This document shows, piece after piece, positions 1 to 4,954 of a stretch of DNA of 5,258 nucleotides. Where the stretch lies: the NCBI GenBank assembly GCA_027017505.1, contig JALUQR010000063.1, positions 1-5,258 of the forward strand. Direction: 5' to 3'. The notes under the pieces are model-generated. The model was not told the origin of the DNA. It searched no databases and saw only the letters and a list, made by a program, of their open reading frames with translations. The number at the start of each line of letters is the position of its first letter. Positions within the stretch are counted from its first letter, which is position 1. The position numbers and the translations under genes are program-made. This DNA is from a bacterium (GTDB taxonomy: Bacteria; Desulfobacterota; GWC2-55-46; DRQE01).

Positions 1-2
1 CC

Positions 3-203
3 TTTCCCGAGGCACCTGGCATTGAGCACCGAAGGGGCTCGCTTGACCTCAGGCTCATAAACCGTTGGCTTCTTGAAAGAGAGGGCCTGAAGGATATAGA
101 GATGGTGGATATATGCACCGCCTGCAGTGTGGACAGTTTCTTCTCCTACAGAAAGGAGAAGACAACAGGCAGACAGCTCAACATGGTCATGTTAAAGGGG
201 TAA
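3..203 (+). CDS. pgeF: PgeF/YfiH-family laccase-domain protein, C-terminal fragment
   Basis: This is the 3' end of a gene that begins before the window; 66 codons and a TAA stop are visible. The translated tail contains CTAC, then FFSYRK, then TGRQLNMV. This matches the C-terminal signature of the YfiH/PgeF (DUF152, multicopper polyphenol oxidase/laccase-like) family, in which the CTxC cysteine belongs to the metal site and the FFSYRR...TGR stretch closes the domain. Family members act in the cytosol as purine nucleoside phosphorylase/adenosine deaminase-like enzymes. In E. coli, PgeF has also been linked to editing of misincorporated L-Ser in peptidoglycan precursors. The catalytic His residues of the N-terminal part lie outside the window. 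The stop is 3 nt before coaE, so the two genes probably form one transcript. Family assignment is fairly secure; the exact substrate is not. Confidence 0.85.
   Translation, partial: FPEAPGIEHRRGSLDLRLINRWLLEREGLKDIEMVDICTACSVDSFFSYRKEKTTGRQLNMVMLKG
194..200 (+). promoter_or_regulatory. Shine-Dalgarno for coaE, inside pgeF
   Basis: AAAGGGG lies in the last codons of pgeF with 6 nt before the coaE ATG at 207. Its position inside the upstream gene suggests translational coupling of coaE to pgeF and supports ATG 207 as the start. Confidence 0.7.
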
Positions 204-206
204 GCC

Positions 207-839
207 ATGGCAATAGTTGTGGGGCTTACAGGCAGTATGGCAAGCGGAAAGAGCACCGTTGCCTCAAGGCTTAAAGAGCTCGGGGCACACATAATAGATG
301 CAGATGCCATAGGCCACATGATTATAGAGAAGGGACGGCCTGCCTGGAAGGAAATAGTGGAGGAGTTCGGCACAGGAATACTGCTCAAAGATGGCTCCAT
401 TGACAGAAAAAAACTCGGTGAGGTGGTCTTCAGAGACAGGGAAAAACTCGAAAGGCTCAATGCCATAACACACCCGCGCATACTGGAGGAGATAGAACGC
501 AGGATAGCCCTTATTGAGAAGAGCTCACCCCGTGCTATAATAGTGATTGATGCAGCACTTCTCATAGAGGCAGGCTTTCACAGAAGGGCAGACATCATAG
601 TGGTTGTTACCGCCACCGAAGAGCAGAAGATACAGAGGGCGATGAAGAAGTTCTCCCTTACAGAGGACGCTGTAAGAAGAAGACTTCTTGCCCAGATGCG
701 ACAGGAGGAAAAACTCTCCTATGCGGACTTCGTCATAGATAACTCCCGTAGCCTTGAGGAGACCATCCGAGAGGTGGAAAACCTTTACAGAAAACTTAAA
801 ACACTCGAAAAGGAGGGGTTTAAATCAAAAAGGGGTTGA
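207..839 (+). CDS. coaE: Dephospho-CoA kinase
   Basis: This 210-residue protein should catalyse the last step of coenzyme A synthesis, ATP-dependent phosphorylation of the ribose 3'-OH of dephospho-CoA, in the cytosol. The P-loop is GSMASGKST at residues 9-17. It is followed by DADAIGH at 31-37 (the conserved DAD of the substrate site), NAITHP at 85-90, the ALLIEAG segment at 117-123 that corresponds to the family's PLL(F/Y)E motif, the arginine-rich lid around RRRLLAQMRQ at 157-166, and ADFVIDNS at 173-180. The length is normal for CoaE (about 200-210 residues) and nothing is missing. The P-loop carries SMA where GGIGSGKS-type loops are usual, a mild variation. The start follows a good Shine-Dalgarno and sits 3 nt after pgeF. 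The TGA stop overlaps the -35 box of the predicted rho promoter. Confidence 0.96.
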   Translation: MAIVVGLTGSMASGKSTVASRLKELGAHIIDADAIGHMIIEKGRPAWKEIVEEFGTGILLKDGSIDRKKLGEVVFRDREKLERLNAITHPRILEEIERRIALIEKSSPRAIIVIDAALLIEAGFHRRADIIVVVTATEEQKIQRAMKKFSLTEDAVRRRLLAQMRQEEKLSYADFVIDNSRSLEETIREVENLYRKLKTLEKEGFKSKRG

Positions 840-864
840 CATGGTAAGAAAATGATGATATTCT
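836..864 (+). promoter_or_regulatory. Predicted sigma70 promoter for rho
   Basis: A perfect TTGACA -35 box (836-841) is separated by 17 nt from TATTCT (859-864), which is preceded by TG at 856-857, giving an extended -10 motif TGATATTCT. The -35 overlaps the coaE TGA stop codon (837-839). The predicted start point is near A871, giving a leader of about 188 nt before rho. The box match and spacing are read directly from the sequence; promoter activity is inferred. Confidence 0.65.
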
Positions 865-882
865 GAAAGTACCCTTCAATAT
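858..882 (+). repeat. Inverted repeat at the predicted rho start point
   Basis: ATATT-CT-GAA (858-867) faces TTCAATAT (875-882) across a 7-nt loop. The arms pair over 8 bp with a 2-nt CT bulge on the left. The repeat covers the -10 box and the predicted start site, so it could be an operator or, partly, a 5'-end hairpin. It is A/T-rich and may have no function. Confidence 0.35.
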
Positions 883-952
883 GGATTGTCATAGTATTCC
901 AGCATATCTTACGAACAGATTCAATCCCGGAAGGTCTGAAGTCCGCAGGAAG

Positions 953-968
953 AAAAATCCTTAAAACC
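953..968 (+). repeat. Direct repeat AAAAATCCTTAAAA, copy 1
   Basis: AAAAATCCTTAAAACC is nearly identical to 1020-1036, differing only by one extra A before CC. Both copies are in the rho leader, 67 nt apart. The core AAATCCT also occurs at 997-1003, and a looser copy (AAAAAATCTTAAAT) is at 2492-2505 before nirB. Function unknown. Confidence 0.5.
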
Positions 969-1019
969 GTAACGAAAGAAGTTGAATACTAACCACAAAT
1001 CCTCGAGTTTGATTGTCTC

Positions 1020-1036
1020 AAAAATCCTTAAAAACC
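1020..1036 (+). repeat. Direct repeat AAAAATCCTTAAAA, copy 2
   Basis: This is the second copy of the element, with AAAAACC in place of AAAACC at its 3' end. It ends 22 nt before the preferred rho start and immediately precedes the alternative ATG 1041. The segment 985-1040 containing it has about 13 C to 4 G by hand count and several YC dinucleotides, a composition that suits Rho loading. Confidence 0.5.
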
Positions 1037-1045
1037 AAATATGTC

Positions 1046-1052
1046 AGGGGAG
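1046..1052 (+). promoter_or_regulatory. Shine-Dalgarno that decides the rho start
   Basis: AGGGGAG is followed by 6 nt and then ATG 1059. The in-frame ATG at 1041 has only ATCCTTAAAAACCAAAT in front of it and no purine-rich ribosome site. This site therefore selects ATG 1059. Confidence 0.75.
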
Positions 1053-1058
1053 AAGTCT

Positions 1059-2306
1059 ATGAACCTGAAGGAGCTTAAGGAGAAGAAGATTAGCGAGCTT
1101 ACAAACCTTGCAAAGAAGTACAACATTGAGGGTGCATCCTCGATGCGCAAGCAGGACCTTATTTTTGCCATACTCCAGGCCCAGAGCGAGCAGAACGGGG
1201 TTATAACAGGTGAGGGGGTCCTTGAGATACTTCCAGATGGCTTCGGGTTTCTGAGGGCACCTGATTACAACTATCTGCCAGGGCCTGACGATATATATGT
1301 GTCTCCCTCTCAGATAAGGAAGTTCAACCTGAGAACAGGGGATATCATCTCGGGCCAGATACGCCCGCCAAAGGAGGGCGAGCGGTATTTTGCCCTTCTT
1401 AAGGTGGAAAAACTCAACTACGAAGACCCTGAGGTTGCAAAGGAAAAGATACTCTTCGATAACCTCACACCCCTGTATCCACAGGAGAGGATAAAGCTTG
1501 AGACCCCTGGTGGGGATATCTCCATGAGGGTGATGGACCTATTCACCCCCATAGGCAAGGGGCAGAGGGGGCTTATAGTGTCTCCCCCAAGGGCAGGTAA
1601 GACCACCATACTGCAGAACATAGCAAATTCCATAGAGAAGAATCACCCTGAAATCATACTCATAGTGCTTCTCATAGATGAGAGACCCGAAGAGGTCACT
1701 GACATGGAAAGGTCTGTAAAGGGAGAGGTTGTAAGCTCCACCTTTGATGAGCCCGCACAGCGCCATGTGCAGGTTGCAGAGATGGTGCTTGAGAAGGCAA
1801 AAAGGCTTGTGGAACACCATCACGATGTGGTGATACTTCTTGACAGTATCACACGCCTTGCAAGGGCATATAATGCCATAGTGCCACCAAGTGGAAAGGT
1901 GCTATCAGGTGGTGTGGACTCAAATGCCCTGCACAAGCCAAAACGCTTCTTCGGTGCAGCACGAAACATCGAGGAGGGCGGAAGCCTCACCATAATAGCA
2001 ACAGCTCTTATAGAAACGGGCAGTCGTATGGACGAGGTCATATTCGAAGAGTTCAAGGGAACGGGCAACATGGAGCTTGTGCTTGACCGCAAGCTCGCAG
2101 AAAGACGCATATTCCCAGCCATAGATCTCAACAAATCAGGCACACGAAAGGAAGAACTCCTCCTTCCAAAGGAAGACCTCAACAGAATCTGGATTCTCAG
2201 AAAGGTGCTCCAGCCACTTAACCCCATAGAGAGCATGGAGTTTCTGCTCGATAAGATGCAACACACAAAGACCAACAAGGAGTTCCTCGCATCCATGAGC
2301 AAGTAG
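1059..2306 (+). CDS. rho: Transcription termination factor Rho
   Basis: This 415-residue protein is the hexameric RNA-dependent ATPase/helicase that ends transcription of untranslated C-rich RNA. Counting from ATG 1059, it starts MNLKELKEKK, as in E. coli Rho, with MRKQDLIFAIL in the N-terminal helical domain. The cold-shock-like primary RNA-binding domain carries GFGFLR at 61-66 and GPDDIYVSPSQIR after it. The ATPase domain shows Walker A SPPRAGKT at 175-182, the catalytic DERPEEV at 207-213, Walker B LLDSIT around D262, the Q-loop GKVLSGGVDSNAL at 279-291, the R-loop TGSRM at 320-324 and the arginine finger in SGTRKEE (R363). Everything needed for activity is present, with no insertion in the RNA-binding region. 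Starting at ATG 1041 would add only six residues (MSGEKS) and lacks a ribosome site. It follows coaE after a regulated leader. The ribosomal gene rpmE, often next to rho in related groups, is absent; nirB follows instead. Confidence 0.98.
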   Translation: MNLKELKEKKISELTNLAKKYNIEGASSMRKQDLIFAILQAQSEQNGVITGEGVLEILPDGFGFLRAPDYNYLPGPDDIYVSPSQIRKFNLRTGDIISGQIRPPKEGERYFALLKVEKLNYEDPEVAKEKILFDNLTPLYPQERIKLETPGGDISMRVMDLFTPIGKGQRGLIVSPPRAGKTTILQNIANSIEKNHPEIILIVLLIDERPEEVTDMERSVKGEVVSSTFDEPAQRHVQVAEMVLEKAKRLVEHHHDVVILLDSITRLARAYNAIVPPSGKVLSGGVDSNALHKPKRFFGAARNIEEGGSLTIIATALIETGSRMDEVIFEEFKGTGNMELVLDRKLAERRIFPAIDLNKSGTRKEELLLPKEDLNRIWILRKVLQPLNPIESMEFLLDKMQHTKTNKEFLASMSK

Positions 2307-2318
2307 GCCCTATTCTTC

Positions 2319-2335
2319 TGCCTATTTTCTGTGCA
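2319..2335 (+). promoter_or_regulatory. Weak NtrC-like half site upstream of nirB
   Basis: TGC-N9-GTGCA keeps the right half-site of the NtrC palindrome and only TGC of the left half. Its centre (2327) is 32 bp, about three helical turns, from the centre of the stronger site at 2351-2367. That is the same spacing as the paired NtrC sites of E. coli glnA. On its own the match would not be convincing. Confidence 0.3.
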
Positions 2336-2350
2336 CATCCAGCATATACC

Positions 2351-2367
2351 TGCACACAGATGGTGCA
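2351..2367 (+). promoter_or_regulatory. Probable NtrC enhancer site for nirBD
   Basis: TGCACACAGATGGTGCA is a 17-bp palindrome-like site. Its TGCAC and TGGTGCA arms fit the NtrC consensus TGCACYA-N3-TRGTGCA, with only the two inner left-arm bases off. Its centre lies about 52 bp upstream of the -12 C of the sigma54 promoter. As RNA, the same bases with flanking CC/GG (2349-2370) can form a 7-bp hairpin with a bulged U. A terminator for rho is therefore an alternative, though no clean U-run follows directly. Confidence 0.6.
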
Positions 2368-2396
2368 TGGAGGCCCCTTTTACCCCCTCTTTTTGG

Positions 2397-2412
2397 TGGC
2401 ACAGCTATTGCA
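2397..2412 (+). promoter_or_regulatory. Sigma54 (RpoN) promoter for nirBD
   Basis: TGGCAC-AGCTA-TTGCA matches the -24/-12 consensus (TGGCACR-N4-TTGCW) at every conserved base. The invariant GG (2398-2399) and GC (2410-2411) have the required 12-bp step. The start site is predicted near 2422-2424, leaving a leader of about 100 nt before nirB. Sigma54 promoters need an enhancer-binding activator; the NtrC-like palindrome just upstream is the obvious candidate. Confidence 0.8.
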
Positions 2413-2426
2413 TTACACAGCAGACA

Positions 2427-2451
2427 GGCACACCGTGGTGTACCCCTTTTT
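2427..2451 (+). other. nirB leader stem-loop 1 with following T-run
   Basis: GG-C-ACAC (2427-2433) can pair with GTGT-A-CC (2438-2444) around CGTG, and CCTTTTT follows. An alternative fold, CAC/GTG (2429-2431 with 2438-2440), gives a hexaloop ACCGUG. It lies just inside the predicted sigma54 transcript, so it is either a weak intrinsic attenuator/terminator for read-through from rho or a regulatory hairpin of the nirB leader. Confidence 0.35.
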
Positions 2452-2473
2452 CCTCCTGTGTTTTTATGCTTCC

Positions 2474-2489
2474 AGGACAGCGGTGTCTT
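2474..2489 (+). other. nirB leader stem-loop 2
   Basis: AGGACA (2474-2479) pairs with TGTCTT (2484-2489), including one G-U pair, around GCGG. If the terminal A-U opens, the loop is the hexamer AGCGGU, with A at position 1 and G at position 4. It ends 36 nt before the nirB start. The structure is small but the pairing is clear; function is inferred only by analogy with ANTAR-target leaders. Confidence 0.35.
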
Positions 2490-2506
2490 TCAAAAAATCT
2501 TAAATA

Positions 2507-2514
2507 AAGGAGGT
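2507..2514 (+). promoter_or_regulatory. Shine-Dalgarno for nirB
   Basis: AAGGAGGT is near-perfect but lies 11 nt from the nirB ATG (2526), rather longer than usual. An out-of-frame ATG at 2516 lies between them, only 1 nt after the site, which is too close to be used. The nirD site has exactly the same 11-nt spacing. Confidence 0.7.
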
Positions 2515-2525
2515 AATGGCTTCTC

Positions 2526-4946
2526 ATGAAAAAGAAGCTTGTGATGGTGGGCTGTGGCATGGCCGGTATGAAGGCCATCGAGGAGATAATCCAGATAGCC
2601 CCTGATATGTTCGAAATAACCATATTCGGTAAGGAGAACTATCCCAACTACAACAGGATTCTTCTCTCCTCGGTGCTTGCAGGCCAGAAGAGCCCTGAAG
2701 AGATAGTGCTTCATCCCCCTGAGTGGTACACGGAGCACGGTATAAGGCTACACCTTGGTAAAGAGGTGGTGGATGTTAAGCGTGGCTGGAGAAAGGTTAT
2801 TGCACAGGACGGCACAGAGGAGGACTACAACTTTCTCATACTTGCAACTGGCTCTGTCCCGTTCATACCACCCATAAAGGGTACGGACAAGGAAGGGGTT
2901 TACACCTTCAGGGACATGGCAGACTGCAAACGCATACTGGAGCACGCAAGGAGGGCAAGGAGGGCAGTGGTCATAGGAGGAGGGCTACTGGGGCTTGAGG
3001 CTGCAAAGGGGCTCAGAAAACAGGGGCTTGATGTGGTTGTGGTGCATGACCAGCCCACGCTTATGAACCTTCAGCTCGATGAGGTCGCAGGCACACTGCT
3101 CAAAAGGGAGCTCGAAAAGGAGGGCATAAGGTTTCTCCTTTCCACCCTTACAGAGGAGATTGTGGGCGATGAGAGGGTGGAGGGTGTGAGGTTTAAGGAC
3201 TCAAAGGAGCTCATCTGCCAGATGGTGGTTATAGCCTGCGGTATAAGGCCAAACATAGAGCTTGCCAGAAGGATGCGCCTTTTCTGCAGAAGGGGTGTTG
3301 TGGTGAACGACTACATGCAGACCATAACAGACCCCTCCATATACGCCGTGGGTGAGTGCTGTGAGTGGAGGGGCAGAACCTACGGGCTTGTGGCCCCGCT
3401 TTTCGAGCAGGCAAAAATCCTTGCCTATCATCTGACAGGACAGGGCTTTAAGAGCTTCACAGAGCCACCAATTGCAACGAAACTCAAGGTTGAAGGGGTG
3501 GATGTGTTCTCCGTTGGCACCATAGACTCAGATGCAGGAGACACCATAGAATACATGGACAGGACAAGAAGCATATACAAGAAACTTGTGCTGAAGGACA
3601 ACACCCTCTGCGGGGCTGTGCTCTTCGGAGATACCTCCATAGGGCCGTATCTTATGAAGCTCATACAGGAGGGCAAGGAGCTTGAGACAGACCCCTCTGT
3701 GCTACTTTTCAACAACCCGTCACTCGGTGATGTGGGGCATTCAGGGGTATCTGTAACATCGCTCATGACTGACGACACCATAGTGTGCGGATGTAACGGC
3801 ATTACAAAGAAGATGATAGTGGATGCCATAACCGAAAAGGGGCTTACCACCCGTCAGGAGGTCTCAAAACACACCCGTGCGGGCACATCCTGTGGCGGAT
3901 GTGGCCCGCTTATAGACGAGCTTCTTGCAACTGTGCTCGGCGGGGCATTCAGACAATCCCCGCTTGAGGTCCCGCTGTGCGAATGCACAGAGCTCAGCCA
4001 CAGGGAACTTAAGGATGCCATAAAAAAGAGAAGGCTTCTCAGTGTGGACAGCGTCATGAAAGAGCTTGACTGGAAGAAAGAGGGCTGTCATGTGTGCAGA
4101 CCTGCAATAAACTACTATGTGAAACTCTTCTTTCCCAGGGAGGCAACCGATGATATCTACTCACGCCACTGTAACGAAAGGCTCCATGCAAACATACAGA
4201 AGGATGGCACATTCTCCGTGGTGCCCCGTATAAGGGGAGGGCTTGTAACCGTGGAGGAGCTTGAACGCATCGTTGAGGTGGCAAAAAGGTTCGGAATAAG
4301 GAGTCTGAAACTTACAGGCGGACAGAGGATAGCCCTCCTGGGTGTCAGAAAGGAACTGCTTCCAGAGGTCTGGCAGGCACTGGGCATGCCATCGGGGCAT
4401 GCCTACGGAAAGGCCTTAAGAACTGTAAAGACCTGTGTGGGCATAAGATGGTGCAGATTCGGCACCCAGCCATCAATGGAGCTCGGTATAAGACTTGAAA
4501 AAGAGCTTGAGGGCATATGGGCACCTGCCAAACTCAAGCTCGGGGTTACAGGATGCCCCAGAAACTGTGCAGAATCCACCATAAAGGACATAGGCATAGT
4601 GGGAATAGAGGGCGGATGGGAGATATACTGCGGTGGTAACGGCGGGGTGAGAACAAAGGTGGCAGAGCTTCTCACAGTGGTTAAGGAGGAAGACCAGGTG
4701 GTGGAACTCGTAAAGGCATTCGTGCAGTTCTACAGAGAGGATGCCTTCTATGGAGAACGAACCTCACAGTGGATAGAAAGAATAGGCATGGAAAGGGTAA
4801 AAGAAAAGGTGCTGAACGAAAGCGTAAGAAGAGGGCTTACCGAAAGGCTTGAGCTCTATCTGTCCACCATAGAGAAGAACCCCTGGCAGAAAGACTCCGT
4901 TACCACACACTCTGTGGACTACATTACAGTAACTGCTGGAGGTTAA
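2526..4946 (+). CDS. nirB: NADH-dependent nitrite reductase, large subunit
   Basis: This 806-residue cytosolic flavo-siroheme enzyme should reduce nitrite to ammonium with electrons from NADH. The N-terminal half is a pyridine nucleotide-disulfide reductase fold: FAD loop GCGMAG at 9-14, ATGS at 107-110, NADH loop GGGLLG at 151-156, and second FAD motif YAVGE around 273-277. A BFD-type [2Fe-2S] domain follows with CGC at 421-423 and CGGC at 456-459. A second BFD-like segment has CEC at 485-487 and CHVC at 521-524. The nitrite/sulfite reductase part has the ferredoxin-like half domain (IQKDGTFSVVPR at 557-568), TGGQR at 597-601, and the siroheme-[4Fe-4S] cysteines C637, C643 (C-x5-C) and C677, C681 (C-x3-C). 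It is about 40 residues shorter than E. coli NirB (847), partly at the C-terminus, but all cofactor sites are present. nirD follows after 8 nt. The sigma54/NtrC-like signals upstream favour an assimilatory role. Confidence 0.96.
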   Translation: MKKKLVMVGCGMAGMKAIEEIIQIAPDMFEITIFGKENYPNYNRILLSSVLAGQKSPEEIVLHPPEWYTEHGIRLHLGKEVVDVKRGWRKVIAQDGTEEDYNFLILATGSVPFIPPIKGTDKEGVYTFRDMADCKRILEHARRARRAVVIGGGLLGLEAAKGLRKQGLDVVVVHDQPTLMNLQLDEVAGTLLKRELEKEGIRFLLSTLTEEIVGDERVEGVRFKDSKELICQMVVIACGIRPNIELARRMRLFCRRGVVVNDYMQTITDPSIYAVGECCEWRGRTYGLVAPLFEQAKILAYHLTGQGFKSFTEPPIATKLKVEGVDVFSVGTIDSDAGDTIEYMDRTRSIYKKLVLKDNTLCGAVLFGDTSIGPYLMKLIQEGKELETDPSVLLFNNPSLGDVGHSGVSVTSLMTDDTIVCGCNGITKKMIVDAITEKGLTTRQEVSKHTRAGTSCGGCGPLIDELLATVLGGAFRQSPLEVPLCECTELSHRELKDAIKKRRLLSVDSVMKELDWKKEGCHVCRPAINYYVKLFFPREATDDIYSRHCNERLHANIQKDGTFSVVPRIRGGLVTVEELERIVEVAKRFGIRSLKLTGGQRIALLGVRKELLPEVWQALGMPSGHAYGKALRTVKTCVGIRWCRFGTQPSMELGIRLEKELEGIWAPAKLKLGVTGCPRNCAESTIKDIGIVGIEGGWEIYCGGNGGVRTKVAELLTVVKEEDQVVELVKAFVQFYREDAFYGERTSQWIERIGMERVKEKVLNESVRRGLTERLELYLSTIEKNPWQKDSVTTHSVDYITVTAGG
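4938..4943 (+). promoter_or_regulatory. Shine-Dalgarno for nirD, abutting the nirB stop
   Basis: GGAGGT ends directly before the nirB TAA (4944-4946), with 11 nt before the nirD ATG. The overlap with the end of nirB suggests translational coupling, which would keep the two subunits in balance. Confidence 0.7.
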
Positions 4947-4954
4947 TCCTTACA

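Noticed and set aside
881..964. 27-codon ORF in the rho leader as a possible leader peptide
   Set aside because: There is no Shine-Dalgarno, no run of regulatory codons and no attenuator structure following it; other short frames in the spacer are equally good.
1820..2368. Antisense open frame of 182 codons across the 3' end of rho
   Set aside because: It lies entirely opposite the highly conserved Rho ATPase domain and spacer, has no ribosome site or recognisable motif, and is Ser/Arg/Leu-rich as expected of a shadow frame. The other minus-strand frames opposite coaE, rho and nirB were dismissed for the same reasons.
2349..2370. Stem-loop CC-TGCAC/GTGCA-GG as the rho intrinsic terminator
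   Set aside because: The stem is short, with a bulged U, and is followed by AGGCCCCTTTTACCCCC rather than an immediate U-run. The same bases fit an NtrC site better given the sigma54 promoter 30 bp downstream.
2367..2507. 46-codon + strand ORF rich in Cys and Trp between rho and nirB
   Set aside because: It has no ribosome site, runs straight through the sigma54 promoter and leader hairpins, and ends just before the nirB Shine-Dalgarno; the composition looks like chance.
2516..2605. 29-codon frame starting at the ATG between the nirB Shine-Dalgarno and the nirB start
   Set aside because: The ATG is only 1-2 nt from GGAGGT, too close for initiation, and the frame overlaps the well-supported FAD-binding start of NirB.
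2526..4946. Siroheme sulfite reductase or NADH oxidase as the identity of the large gene
   Set aside because: The order flavin/NADH module, BFD cysteines, then siroheme domain, plus an adjacent Rieske NirD, is specific to NADH-nitrite reductase.
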